A DNA stretch of 64,000 nucleotides, from the NCBI GenBank assembly GCA_965242685.1, contig OZ251487.1:248001-312000 (forward strand), read 5' to 3'. The DNA is from G965215055 sp965242685. GTDB taxonomy: Bacteria; Pseudomonadota; Gammaproteobacteria; UBA4575. The position numbers and the translations under genes were made by a program. Position 1 is the first letter of the stretch; every line of letters begins with the position of its first letter. Below, one piece after another: positions 34,067 through 43,340 of the stretch. The notes beneath the pieces are model-generated. The model ran no database searches, was not told the origin of the DNA, and was given only the letters and a program-made list of their open reading frames with translations.

Positions 34067-35551
34067 TTATTGAACGATCTTAATTAGCTGTCCGGGCGCG
34101 GGTTCGCCATCGGGATACATGCCGTTCAACAGGCGCAGTTGCTCTACCGGATGATGCGCCAGGTCGGATTCTTTGGCCAGGGACGCGAACGTGTCGCCGG
34201 CCTCGGCGCGTATCAGTTTGAGGCGTTTGGGCGTGGCCAGGGGGATCTCGTCGCCCTTCAGGTTGCGCATACTTTGGATGGCGTCGAGTGCCGCCCCGTC
34301 GTGCTTGTCGAAGCTGTTGCGGTTTTTGCTGGACACGGATATTTGATATACGCGATGATTGTCAAGCACGGCGGCGACGCGATTCAGCAGTCTGCCGTTT
34401 CGGGTATAGGTGACGGTTTCTCCGGTATAGCCCTCAAAGTCGGGCGTCTTGATCGCCTGTCCATCGTTGAGCTTACCGCCGATGGCCTCCCTCAGGTAGG
34501 CCTTCGGGGTTTGACGCTTGTTGAGATCGTCTATCGTGATTTGCAGCCATGTATCCACATCTTTGCCCTTCGGTTTGGCAAGAAGGCGGTCGGGCAGGTT
34601 GTCTACCTTCCAGCCGTGCGGGAATTCGATAAACAGGTTCAGATCGTTGTGATAAAACTTGTTGCCGCGCAATACGCCGTCCTTTTCCGAGGCCCCCAGC
34701 ACCAGGCCGTCCACGTGGTGCAAAAAAACTTCGCGGTTGATCTTGCCCGTGGTGGCGGTTTTATACTTGTTTGCGGCCTTGACGACCTCTTGCAGCCGCG
34801 TGTCGTTTTCGGGGTGTGTGGCGAAAACGCCGTGATAGCGGCGGGGTTCGCGGCCTTCTTCTTTGGCCAGCTGCTTGTCAAATTCTTCGTGTGCCTTGAG
34901 AATGCCGATCACCTTGATCATCTCCTCGGGGTCATAGCCGGCACGCGCAAGATACTCCGCGCCCAGACGATCCGCCTCCAACTCGTGCTCGCGACCGTAG
35001 CCGCGAGACAACACCGCGCCGCCGACCTTTGCCAGGTCTGCCGCACTTTCATTTTCCATGGCGATGCCGACGCCGGTACCCAACAGATCAAGCAACGTCG
35101 AGACACTGTGCTGACGCACCCCGTGGCGCGCCGTGACGTGACCGATCTCGTGGGCAAGCACGCCGACAAGTTCCGCCTCCGAACTCATGTACGCCATGAT
35201 GCCGCGCGTGATGTAGATATAGCCGCCGGGCAGGGCAAAGGCATTGACTTCCGGGCTGTCGAGTACGGTGACGTGGAAGATCAGATCCTCGCGGTGACTC
35301 TTTTGTGCAAGCTCCTCGACCAAACCTGCCACGTAGCGTTGCAATGCGGGATTTTCATAGGCCCGGTATTGCTGCATGAGCTGCTGGTGCGCCTTCTTGC
35401 CGAGTTCGATCTCCTGATTTTCCGTCATCAGCACGAGATCGCGCTTGCCGGTCACCGGATTGGTGGCGCATCCGGCAAGAGCCAGGCATCCCGCCAGCAA
35501 AATACCGCGTATCAGACCTTTGCAACGTATACCTGTCGTCATTGACCGCAT
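34067..35551 (-). CDS. M48 metalloprotease lipoprotein with LysM domain
   Basis: Zinc metalloprotease of the outer-membrane-quality-control group (LoiP/BepA/YcaL type). The lipobox is LALAGC after a hydrophobic stretch, and the metal-binding site is LAHEIGHVTARHG with a downstream Glu in REHELEADRLG. A beta-rich central part follows, and a C-terminal LysM domain (AEAGDTFASLAKE to PGQLIKIVQ). I start at 35551 (MRSMTTGIRCKG), 44 codons inside the longest frame, because the lipobox should be within about 35 residues; 35542 is also possible. Next to, and divergent from, hsdR. Confidence 0.8.
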   Translation of the reverse strand: MRSMTTGIRCKGLIRGILLAGCLALAGCATNPVTGKRDLVLMTENQEIELGKKAHQQLMQQYRAYENPALQRYVAGLVEELAQKSHREDLIFHVTVLDSPEVNAFALPGGYIYITRGIMAYMSSEAELVGVLAHEIGHVTARHGVRQHSVSTLLDLLGTGVGIAMENESAADLAKVGGAVLSRGYGREHELEADRLGAEYLARAGYDPEEMIKVIGILKAHEEFDKQLAKEEGREPRRYHGVFATHPENDTRLQEVVKAANKYKTATTGKINREVFLHHVDGLVLGASEKDGVLRGNKFYHNDLNLFIEFPHGWKVDNLPDRLLAKPKGKDVDTWLQITIDDLNKRQTPKAYLREAIGGKLNDGQAIKTPDFEGYTGETVTYTRNGRLLNRVAAVLDNHRVYQISVSSKNRNSFDKHDGAALDAIQSMRNLKGDEIPLATPKRLKLIRAEAGDTFASLAKESDLAHHPVEQLRLLNGMYPDGEPAPGQLIKIVQ

Positions 35552-35735
35552 GAAGTCATCTTCAAAGATTGAGTATTCGGCATTGTACCGTACCGCAGGG
35601 CTTTCAGGTACTGTGCCGTAACTATTCGCTGTAGTGCCGTATGCTATGATTATACCATGCCTTTTGTTTATAGGGCTGGGCAATGAAAAGAGACACTTTG
35701 CTTTACAGTCGCCGCATTAAAGGAAAACAGACGCT

Positions 35736-38276
35736 ATGGCAATCAACGGGGAAGCGCGGGCGCGCATCAGGATCAACAAGCTGCTGGAGGAGGCCGGCTG
35801 GAGGTTCTTCGACGATGACGAGGGACGCGCCAATATTCGGCTGGAAGCGGGCGTAAAGATCACCCAAAAGGACGTTGACGCCTTCGGACAGGATTTTGAG
35901 ACCGCCAAAAAAGGCTTTGTCGATTTTCTTCTGCTTGACGACAAGGGCTTTCCCCTCGTCGTCCTGGAAGCAAAGTCCGAGAGCAAGTCGCCCCTGGCGG
36001 GCAAGGAGCAGGCACGCAAATACGCCCGCTCACAGAACTGTCGTTTCGTGATCCTGTCAAACGGCAATTTGCATTATTTCTGGGACTTGGAGCGGGGCAG
36101 TCCCCACGTCATCACCGCGTTTCCGACCCCCGCTTCCGTCGCCGGCTACTCAAAGTTTACGCCCGACCCCGCGCGTCTGGTTGCAGAGACCGTCAACGAT
36201 GACTACATCGCCCTTACTCAACGCCCCAACTATGCCTCCGAAGCCGCGTGGAAGAACGAAGACGAGCGCGCCGACTACATTCGCAACAACGGGCTACGCT
36301 TTCTGCGCGATTATCAGTTGCGCGCCGTCCATGCCCTGCAACAGGCGGTGCGGGACGGCAAGGATCGCTTCCTCTTTGAAATGGCGACCGGCACCGGCAA
36401 GACCCTGACCTCGGCGGCGGTCATCAAACTTTTCCTGCGCACCGGCAACGCCCGCCGCGTGCTGTTTCTGGTGGATCGCCTTGAGCTTGAGGAACAGGCC
36501 AGAAAAGCCTTTGCCGCCCTGTTGTCAAACGACTGGCAGACCGTCGTCTACAAGGAAAATCGGGATGACTGGCAGCGTGCGGAAATCGTCGTCACTACTG
36601 TCCAGTCATTACTGTTCAACAACAAATACCGGCGGCTTTTCTCGGCCACCGATTTTGACCTGGTCATTTCCGACGAGGCCCATCGCTCCATCTCCGGCAA
36701 CGCCCGCGCCGTATTTGAATATTTTGTCGGTTACAAGCTCGGCCTGACCGCCACGCCCCGCGATTATCTTCGGAATTTTGACACCTCCTCCGCCTCCGAC
36801 CCGCGCGAATATGAACGGCGACTGCTGCTCGACACCTATCGCACCTTCGGTTGCGGGGATGGCCAGCCGACCTTTCGCTACTCCCTCTTGGACGGCGTGA
36901 AGGATCGCCATCTCATCAATCCCATCGTCGTGGACGCCCGCACCGACGTCACCGCGCAACTGCTCTCCGAGAAAGGCTTTGTCGCCCGCTTTACCGATGA
37001 CCAGGGCGAGGATCGGGAAGAATCCTACCAACAGCGCGAGTTTGAGAAGCGCTTTTTTTCCGATGCCACCAACCAACTATTCTGCAAGACCTTTCTTGAA
37101 GGCGCATTGCGCGACCCCGTTACCTACGAGATCGGCAAATCCATCATCTTTGCCGTCAGCCAACGTCATGCGGCCCAACTTACCCAGATCCTCAACAAAA
37201 TGGCGGACAAGATGTTCCCCGACAAATACCGGTCCGATTTTGCCGTACAGGTGACTTCACAGGTTCCCGATGCCCGCCGCTTTACGATCAACTTTGCCAA
37301 CAACAACCTGCTCGGTTCGGGCAATTTCCTTGACGAGTACCACACCAGCAAGGCGCGCGTCTGCGTGACGGTTGGCATGATGACCACCGGCTACGATTGC
37401 CCCGATCTTCTCAATCTCGGCCTGTTTCGCCCCATTTTCTCGCCTACGGATTTCATCCAGATCAAAGGGCGCGGCACTCGTCGGCATAACTTCTTTGACC
37501 AACTCGTCGAATACCTCCCTATGGATTACGTCATGGAACCCGAGAAGACCGCCTTCAAACTCTTCGATTTCTTTGCCAACTGCGAATACTTTGAGACCGG
37601 CTTTGATTACGACGAAACGTTGCAACTGCCGCAACGACCTTCGCCACCGCAAGAAGGCGGTGGCGTGCTCGAAGGCTTGGTTGACGGCAAGGGAACCTAC
37701 GAGCATACGGGCGACGACATTATTGATTCCATTAAAGAAACGCCCATCGGCTATAAAGGCATGAAGATAGACCGCATGTTCTTTGACCGTTTTGCGGATA
37801 CCGTGCGCGACAACGAGACCATCGCCGCGGCTGTGGAGGCCGGGCAGTGGGATCGCGTCATAGATTATGTAAACAAGGAAGTTTTTGACAAGCCGGAGGA
37901 GTATTACAACCTCGACAAGCTGCGCCGTGCCGCCGCCGTCGACCGCCGTCTGACGCTGCGCGAGATCCTGGAAAAAGTCTTTGGTTTCATCCCGCGTTTC
38001 AAGTCTAAGGATGAGCTACTCGAAGAAGAGTTCGCCAAGTTTGTCGCCGACCACCGGCCGGACGAGATCGAGGCCATTGCCGCCATCAAGCACTATTTCA
38101 AGGCCTACGTCACCGACCACCGGGTACGCGATATTATCGAGACCCGCGACTACGGGAAGCTGGCCACCCATCAGGCCTTTTCCACCCGCGACTTCAAAGC
38201 TGTACCGAAGAAATACCGCTCCATCGTCCCCGAATACGTCAAGGACTATGTTCCTCTGAATACGTACTACATGTAG
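35736..38276 (+). CDS. hsdR: Type I restriction enzyme R subunit HsdR (EcoEI type)
   Basis: Motor and nuclease subunit of a type I restriction system. An N-terminal PD-(D/E)xK nuclease core (FVDFLLLDDKGFPLVVLEAKSES) precedes a superfamily 2 helicase with Walker A EMATGTGKTLT near residue 214, DEAH box SDEAHRS near 311, LTATPRDY and QIKGRGTRR. The long C-terminal region ends in a helical domain, and the layout fits EcoEI-type HsdR. 846 residues. The operon order is R, two small genes, then M-S. The start is ATG 34 bases from the window's RM boundary; a promoter was not identified. Confidence 0.9.
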   Translation: MAINGEARARIRINKLLEEAGWRFFDDDEGRANIRLEAGVKITQKDVDAFGQDFETAKKGFVDFLLLDDKGFPLVVLEAKSESKSPLAGKEQARKYARSQNCRFVILSNGNLHYFWDLERGSPHVITAFPTPASVAGYSKFTPDPARLVAETVNDDYIALTQRPNYASEAAWKNEDERADYIRNNGLRFLRDYQLRAVHALQQAVRDGKDRFLFEMATGTGKTLTSAAVIKLFLRTGNARRVLFLVDRLELEEQARKAFAALLSNDWQTVVYKENRDDWQRAEIVVTTVQSLLFNNKYRRLFSATDFDLVISDEAHRSISGNARAVFEYFVGYKLGLTATPRDYLRNFDTSSASDPREYERRLLLDTYRTFGCGDGQPTFRYSLLDGVKDRHLINPIVVDARTDVTAQLLSEKGFVARFTDDQGEDREESYQQREFEKRFFSDATNQLFCKTFLEGALRDPVTYEIGKSIIFAVSQRHAAQLTQILNKMADKMFPDKYRSDFAVQVTSQVPDARRFTINFANNNLLGSGNFLDEYHTSKARVCVTVGMMTTGYDCPDLLNLGLFRPIFSPTDFIQIKGRGTRRHNFFDQLVEYLPMDYVMEPEKTAFKLFDFFANCEYFETGFDYDETLQLPQRPSPPQEGGGVLEGLVDGKGTYEHTGDDIIDSIKETPIGYKGMKIDRMFFDRFADTVRDNETIAAAVEAGQWDRVIDYVNKEVFDKPEEYYNLDKLRRAAAVDRRLTLREILEKVFGFIPRFKSKDELLEEEFAKFVADHRPDEIEAIAAIKHYFKAYVTDHRVRDIIETRDYGKLATHQAFSTRDFKAVPKKYRSIVPEYVKDYVPLNTYYM

Positions 38277-38355
38277 CAGAAATTTTGCTATACTGACGCT
38301 GACGCTATGTTTTTTTATTTGAATTACTTTAATAAATTTCAGATCTAAAAAAGGT

Positions 38356-38385
38356 TTGATTATTGGAATCGGTTTGGCGTACACT
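38356..38385 (+). promoter_or_regulatory. Putative promoter ahead of the small gene and DUF2335 gene
   Basis: TTGATT at 38356-38361 and TACACT at 38380-38385, with an 18-base spacer, in the AT-rich gap after hsdR. It would let the two small genes and hsdMS be transcribed apart from hsdR. Weak match. Confidence 0.3.
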
Positions 38386-38408
38386 TTATATTCCCACGGG
38401 AGTTGACT

Positions 38409-38618
38409 ATGAGTGAAAAGGTAAAAAATTGGCTGCGCGGTGCGGGCTCGCTCGTTCAAATATGGCCGGATACTTCTACGAGGGTGAGGGAAAGGTTTTT
38501 GCAACGTTCCGATGCGGAAGCACTCTACGGCGACTGGCAACGCGTAGGCGATGACATCAGAAAGGCCATCGGGCAGTACGCCGCTGAACAGAAAACCGAT
38601 GAGCAGAAAACAGCGTAA
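38409..38618 (+). CDS. Small charged protein between hsdR and the DUF2335 gene
   Basis: 69 residues from ATG 38409, six bases after GGGAG. Sequence shows an amphipathic helix with Trp-Arg motifs (KVKNWLRGAGSLVQIWPDTS, ERFLQRSDAEALYGDWQRVGDDI) and a polar Lys/Glu/Gln tail. No family recognised. It overlaps the next gene's start by 20 bases, so the two are coupled. A similar small gene before a DUF2335 gene is plausible but was not checked. Confidence 0.6.
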   Translation: MSEKVKNWLRGAGSLVQIWPDTSTRVRERFLQRSDAEALYGDWQRVGDDIRKAIGQYAAEQKTDEQKTA

Positions 38619-39033
38619 CCGGTCACCATCAACGAGAAGACAACCGTCACCCACTCCCCCGCAAAGCGATAATCGGCAGTCCATTCAGGTCGCTTCGAGC
38701 GAAATCAGCTTTAGCGGGCCTATTCCTCCGCCAGAGGCACTTAAAGGATACGAGCAAACATTGCCCGGTGCGGCAGATCGGATTATTGGCATGGCGGAAA
38801 AGGAAGCAAACCACCGTCATGACGTGGAGAGGTCAGCTCTCGATAAAGAGTTTAGAGAGGCAAGAACAGGCCAGTTTTTGGGCTTTCTGATTGGTTGCTT
38901 AATAATTGGTGCAGGTGTAGCTATGGCGGTCTTGGGTGCACCATGGGCGGGAGCAGCTATAGTTGGGATCCCTGTAATAGTGCTCGTTATGGCTGTTATT
39001 ATTGGTAGACAAAAACCCCCACCCAAAGAATAA
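38599..39033 (+). CDS. DUF2335 membrane protein
   Basis: 144 residues from ATG 38599. A hydrophilic N-terminus rich in Ser, Pro and Arg, the DUF2335-like signature FSGPIPPPEALKGYEQTLPGAADRIIGMAEKEANHRH, then two membrane helices (FLGFLIGCLIIGAGVAMAVLG and GAAIVGIPVIVLVMAVIIG) and a short basic tail. Function unknown. Sits between hsdR and hsdMS on the same strand, 47 bases before hsdM, a position that may reflect a defence role. Assignment is from memory of the family signature. Confidence 0.68.
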   Translation: MSRKQRNRSPSTRRQPSPTPPQSDNRQSIQVASSEISFSGPIPPPEALKGYEQTLPGAADRIIGMAEKEANHRHDVERSALDKEFREARTGQFLGFLIGCLIIGAGVAMAVLGAPWAGAAIVGIPVIVLVMAVIIGRQKPPPKE

Positions 39034-39080
39034 AAGCCCTTGTGTGATTCCGGTAACGCTGCCGGTTTAGAATAGCCCCT

Positions 39081-41069
39081 ATGCTGGACACAGACACCAA
39101 ACGGCGCATCGACACTGCCCGCGACATCCTGGTGGGCAAAGTGCCCGACCCCAAAAGCCAGGTTGAACAGATCACCCTGGCGCTCCTCTACAAATTCATG
39201 GACGACATAGACGCCCAAAGCGAGGAACTGGACGGCAAACGCACATTCTTTGCCGACGATTTTGACCGCTTTGGCTGGGCCAAACTGATGAAGCTTGGCG
39301 GAAACGAGACCTTGAACCTTTACGCCGAAGGCATCGCCAAGATGCCGGAAAATGAAAGATGCCCGCCGTTGTTCCGCGACATCTTCAAAAACGCCTTTCT
39401 GCCGTACCGCGACCCCGAGACCCTGCGGCACTTTCTCAAAGTCATTGACGAGTTTGAATACGACCACTCCGAACGGTTGGGCGATGCCTATGAATACCTG
39501 CTATCCGTACTCGGTTCACAGGGAGACGCCGGGCAATTTCGCACCCCGCGCCACATCATCGACTTCATGGTTGCCGTCATCGACCCGAAAAAGGACGAGA
39601 CCATCCTCGATCCCGCCTGCGGCACCGCCGGCTTCCTGATCTCATCTTACAAACACATCCAAACCGCCAACCGAGACCAGCGGGGACAGAGCACCCTGAC
39701 ACCCGACGAGCGCAAACGTCTGGCGGACAACCTCAAGGGCTACGACATCTCCCCCGACATGGTGCGCCTATCGCGGATGAACATGTATCTGCACGGCTTC
39801 GTCGAGCCGCACATCTTCGAATACGACACACTCACCGCCGAGACCCGTTGGAGCGAACGCGCCGATGTCATCCTCGCCAATCCGCCCTTCATGTCACCCA
39901 AAGGCGGCATCCGGCCGCACAACCGTTTCTCGGTACAGTCCAAGCGCAGCGAAGTCCTGTTCACCGACTACATCGCCGAACACCTAACCCCCGCCGGCCG
40001 CGCCGCCGTCATCGTCCCCGAAGGCATCATCTTCCAAAGCCAGAACGCCCACAAACAGTTGCGCAAGCTGCTGGTAGAGAACTATCTGGTGGCCGTGGTG
40101 TCACTCCCGTGCGGTGTATTCCAACCCTATTCGGGCGTCAAAACCTCGATCCTGATCCTCGACCGTCCGTTGGCAAAAAAGACCGACCGCATCGCCTTTT
40201 TCAAGGTAGAGCAAGACGGCTTTGACCTCGGCGCCAAGCGCACCCCCGTAGACCGGAACGACCTGCCGTGGGTGCAAGCCGAACTGACCGCATACCTGAA
40301 CCGCTTGCGAGCGGGCGAACCCGCCGGCCAAGGCAGGCGCGTCGCCGAGCCACAGGGAAAATACGGCGACCATCCCAAACCCGAAACGGGGATGATTGCC
40401 GAAAAAGAAAAGATCGCCGCAGACGGCGAATACAACCTGAGCGGAGAGCGGTATCGGGAGAGTAGTAGGCAATCTTATGCGTATCCTCTGGTACAGCTAG
40501 GCGAGGTAATCGAGATTCTTGATTCGTTAAGGCGTCCAATTACCAAGCACAATAGAAAGGCCGGCCCATATCCCTACTACGGTGCTACAGGAATACTCGA
40601 TTATGTTGAGGGATATTTATTTGACGAACCCCTTGTTTTAGTTGGCGAAGATGGTGCGAAATGGGGAGCACATGAAAAGAGCGCGTTTCCCGTAGATGGA
40701 AAAGTTTGGGTAAATAATCATGCCCATGTACTGCGACCGAATCGTGAGAAGTTATTAGATCGTTTTTTAATTGAAGCCCTTAATAAACTAGACCTGTCTC
40801 CATATATCACTGGAGTTACTGTTCCAAAACTTAACCAAGCGAAGTTACGATCAATTTTAATCCCCCTCCCGCCCTTGAAAACCCAACAGACCCTCGTCGC
40901 CGAGATTGAGGGGCATCAGAAAATCATTGATGGGTGCAGACAGGTGGTTGAAAACTACAAACCCACCATCGTTGTTGATCCAAAATGGCCGATGGGTAGC
41001 ATGGGGGATGTGTGCTTATTTAAACGGGGCCCCATTTGGAGGAAGTCTGAAAAAAGAGATTTTCGTTAA
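39081..41069 (+). CDS. hsdM: Type I DNA methyltransferase fused to specificity subunit (HsdM-HsdS), frameshifted
   Basis: N6-adenine methyltransferase. Residues 1 to about 450 are HsdM with motif I LDPACGTAGF near 176 and motif IV NPPF near 266. After a linker, residues 470-600 form an HsdS-like target-recognition half ending in the conserved repeat IPLPPLKTQQTLVAEIE. The frame then breaks at the C run 41030-41033 inside what should read RGPFGGSLKK, with the second half continuing in the +1 frame to 41565. Removing one C restores FKRGPFGGS. An M-S fusion is rare among type I systems. The break may be a real mutation, phase variation or a sequence error. Confidence 0.85.
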   Translation: MLDTDTKRRIDTARDILVGKVPDPKSQVEQITLALLYKFMDDIDAQSEELDGKRTFFADDFDRFGWAKLMKLGGNETLNLYAEGIAKMPENERCPPLFRDIFKNAFLPYRDPETLRHFLKVIDEFEYDHSERLGDAYEYLLSVLGSQGDAGQFRTPRHIIDFMVAVIDPKKDETILDPACGTAGFLISSYKHIQTANRDQRGQSTLTPDERKRLADNLKGYDISPDMVRLSRMNMYLHGFVEPHIFEYDTLTAETRWSERADVILANPPFMSPKGGIRPHNRFSVQSKRSEVLFTDYIAEHLTPAGRAAVIVPEGIIFQSQNAHKQLRKLLVENYLVAVVSLPCGVFQPYSGVKTSILILDRPLAKKTDRIAFFKVEQDGFDLGAKRTPVDRNDLPWVQAELTAYLNRLRAGEPAGQGRRVAEPQGKYGDHPKPETGMIAEKEKIAADGEYNLSGERYRESSRQSYAYPLVQLGEVIEILDSLRRPITKHNRKAGPYPYYGATGILDYVEGYLFDEPLVLVGEDGAKWGAHEKSAFPVDGKVWVNNHAHVLRPNREKLLDRFLIEALNKLDLSPYITGVTVPKLNQAKLRSILIPLPPLKTQQTLVAEIEGHQKIIDGCRQVVENYKPTIVVDPKWPMGSMGDVCLFKRGPIWRKSEKRDFR

Positions 41070-41565
41070 GAGTGGTTACGTTGTATATGAGCAAAGCCAT
41101 GCTATTACGAATAATTTCTCGGAGTTTAGATACTTCATTAACCAAGAAAAATTCAATGAAATGCACGGTTTTCAAGTGCAACCTGGAGAATTAATCATAA
41201 GTTGTTCTGGCACAATAGGAAAGGTTGCTATTATTCCTGATAGTGCACCTAAAGGCGTAATCAACCAAGCACTGCTGAAGTTGTCTCCCACTGATCGAAT
41301 TTCAGGCGTTTTTTTGAAACATTGGTTGGAAAGTTCAAATTTTCAGCAAAATCTTTCTGAAGTGACTTATGGAGCAGCAATTAAAAATGTTGCTTCCGTA
41401 AAAGTATTGAAAGGATTGTCGCTACCCGTCCCACCCCTCGAAACCCAACAGAGCATCGTCGCCGAGATCGAGGCCGAACAATCGCTGGTCCATGCCAATC
41501 GGGAACTGATCGAGCGAATGCAAAACAAAATCCAAAACAAAATTAACAAAGTATGGAGTGAGTAG
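40906..41565 (+). pseudogene. hsdS: Second half of the HsdS target-recognition region, out of frame
   Basis: Only the part from about 41034 is homologous (FGGSLKKEIFVKSGYVVYEQ onward); the 43 codons before it are a shadow of hsdMS. It holds the second target-recognition domain and the C-terminal conserved repeat VPPLETQQSIVAEIEAEQSLV, mirroring the first. If translated with the upstream part by a +1 shift, HsdMS would be about 828 residues, with two recognition domains. Alone it lacks a good start (TTG) and a ribosome site. Confidence 0.75.
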
Positions 41566-41574
41566 ATTTACTTA

Positions 41575-41815
41575 TCACCAAATGTAACCACCGCCACCCA
41601 CCCCGACCTCTGAGACAATGCCCGCCTGTTACCAGACTCTCTCCACTACCAACCAGTCCCCTGAAACGATGCCCCGCTCATCACCAAACACATAACACCG
41701 CCACCCCGCCCCGACCTCTGAGACAATGCCCGCCTGTTACCAGACTCTCTCCACTACCAACCAGTCCCCTGAAACGATGCCCCCGTTCATCACCAAACAC
41801 GTAACGCCGCCGAAA
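41575..41815. repeat. Tandem repeat of about 108 bp, 2.2 copies
   Basis: The stretch with CCCCGACCTCTGAGACAATG occurs at 41601 and again at 41709, a period of 108; TCACCAAA recurs at 41575, 41681 and 41790. The copies are nearly identical, and lie between hsdMS and the antitoxin gene in the non-coding gap 41566-42093. No reading frame spans it. Function unknown. Confidence 0.85.
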
Positions 41816-41840
41816 CACCACTACGGCGCAAACTTAAAGT

Positions 41841-41990
41841 AATTTCTAACTTTTTCCCGTCCATCCCGATATATCCCGAAATATATCGTTAAATGCCATT
41901 ATCCCCCCGTTTTAGCCTTGTTTTTGGCGGAAAAATTAGACGCAACCCTACACTGTCCCGATTCGTCCCGTTCTGTCCCGATTTTTTTTC
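41841..41990. repeat. TCCCG decamer arrays with AAAGTAATTTCT box (copy A)
   Basis: TCCCG occurs at 41855, 41864 and 41874, and again at 41956, 41966 and 41976, the last three exactly 10 bp apart. An AAAGTAATTTCT box lies at about 41836-41847. The same arrangement recurs at 54045-54160. It is close upstream of the antitoxin gene and may be a helically phased binding site. Confidence 0.7.
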
Positions 41991-42093
41991 CTTTCAGTAC
42001 CTTGCCTGACATCTGTCTATAAATTTTCATCACTGTTGCACAAAATCCCACATTTCCTATAATCAATAGAAACGAAAGGAGAAAGTGAGGCAA

Positions 42094-42885
42094 ATGGAGG
42101 CAAACGCAATGACGCTCGGGGCGTTTATTCGAGAGCAGCGAAACCAACGCAACATGACACAGGAATACCTTGCCTCGGAGCTTGGTATGTCTCGCCCCAC
42201 CTACACGCACATTGAGCACGACAGACGGGAGCTTACGGTTTCCGAAGCCCAGAAGCTTGCGGAGATTTTTGATCTGTCGCTTGAAGATTTTCTGGCGGGT
42301 CGTGTTGCGCCAAAGCATACGGTAAAACTCGCAAAACAGCCGGCAAAAAAAGCCGCCGAAGAACTGCATATCCGCGTGACGAAAAAGAATCTCGATAAAT
42401 TCAAACAAGTGCTGCTCTACATCTTGAACCGGGTCGGCGGCAAGCCGAACGTGGGCGAGACGGTGCTGCATAAGCTCTTGTACTTCATTGACTTTGACTA
42501 TTACGAAAAATTCGAGGAAACCCTGATGGGTGCGACCTATATCAGAAATCACCACGGCCCCACCTCGGTTGAATTGAATGAAATTTTGCTTGACATGCAA
42601 AAGAACGGCGAAATCGAAGCCGTAAAAAGCCAGTATTTCAAATATTCCCAAAGAAAATATCTCCCGCACACGCCCCCCGACCTGGACAAACTCTCCGCCC
42701 GGGAGATCGACCATGTTGACGGCGTACTGGCGCGCTTAGCCGATAAAAATGCGAAGGAGATAGAAGACTATTCGCACGGGGATATCCCCTGGAAAATTGC
42801 ACAACACGGCGAGCCGCTTTTATACGAGAGCGTCTTTTACCGCGATGACAAATACTCCGTGCGCACTTATGACGATGAACTTTGA
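42094..42885 (+). CDS. HTH-Panacea antitoxin
   Basis: About 263 residues. The N-terminal helix-turn-helix of XRE type (FIREQRNQRNMTQEYLASELGMSRPTYTHIEHDRRELTVSEAQ) is joined by a linker to a Panacea (DUF4065, SocA-like) domain at roughly 110-230 (VLHKLLYFIDFDYYEKFEETLMGATYIRNHHGPTS). Panacea antitoxins neutralise varied toxins, usually encoded next to them, and the HTH would autoregulate. GTG 42085 opens the frame; ATG 42094 and ATG 42109 are both possible, with GGAGG eight bases before the latter. Overlaps the toxin by 11 bases. Confidence 0.8.
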   Translation: MEANAMTLGAFIREQRNQRNMTQEYLASELGMSRPTYTHIEHDRRELTVSEAQKLAEIFDLSLEDFLAGRVAPKHTVKLAKQPAKKAAEELHIRVTKKNLDKFKQVLLYILNRVGGKPNVGETVLHKLLYFIDFDYYEKFEETLMGATYIRNHHGPTSVELNEILLDMQKNGEIEAVKSQYFKYSQRKYLPHTPPDLDKLSAREIDHVDGVLARLADKNAKEIEDYSHGDIPWKIAQHGEPLLYESVFYRDDKYSVRTYDDEL

Positions 42886-43252
42886 TGAACTGCCGGAATT
42901 TCAAAGAGATCGCAAACGCCTTGCCAAAAAATACCGTTCGCTTACTAAAAAATACCGCACCCGTACTGGTGATTATTTAAATGATCTTCAGTTGTTTCAG
43001 AAAGTTGTTTCCAATGACCCTTTAGGGAAAGGGAGTAGCAAGTTCAAAGTTATTACCCGAAATGAAGACCTGTCCGTCGTAAAAGCCCGTTTGGCCTGTC
43101 AAGATTTGACGAAAGGGAAATTACTGCGTGTGATCTATGCATATTTTGAGCAAGAGTCTCGGATTGAGTTTATCGAGCTCTACTACAAGGGAGACAAGGA
43201 AAACGAAGACCGCCGTAGAGTGGAAAAGTATTTGGCCAAGTATCGGAAATAG
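42875..43252 (+). CDS. RelE-like toxin partner of the Panacea antitoxin
   Basis: 125 residues from ATG 42875, overlapping the antitoxin's end. A basic protein (DRKRLAKKYRSLTKKYRTR) with a RelE/ParE-like C-terminal part RVIYAYFEQESRIEFIELYYKG and a Lys/Asp/Glu tail. The order antitoxin first and toxin second, with the overlap, fits a Panacea module. Likely to be an mRNA interferase or a related inhibitor, but this is family inference. Start also possible at 42869. Confidence 0.65.
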   Translation: MNFDELPEFQRDRKRLAKKYRSLTKKYRTRTGDYLNDLQLFQKVVSNDPLGKGSSKFKVITRNEDLSVVKARLACQDLTKGKLLRVIYAYFEQESRIEFIELYYKGDKENEDRRRVEKYLAKYRK

Positions 43253-43340
43253 CCCAACCTTGAGAAAAAAATCCAAACCACCGCCCGCGTGTGGGACGGC
43301 AATGCTTGATATTTGCAGCCTATCGCTTAGAATTTCAATC

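Noticed and set aside
34139..35545. 468-codon open frame on the + strand
   Set aside because: Antisense to the M48 protease, which has HEIGH, lipobox and LysM; the + strand frame has no recognisable domain.
38817..39467. 216-codon open frame on the - strand over the DUF2335 and hsdM genes
   Set aside because: Runs across two good + strand genes and has no domain.
41575..41815. Possible CRISPR or phage attachment array
   Set aside because: Units of 108 bp lack spacers; no integrase or cas gene nearby.
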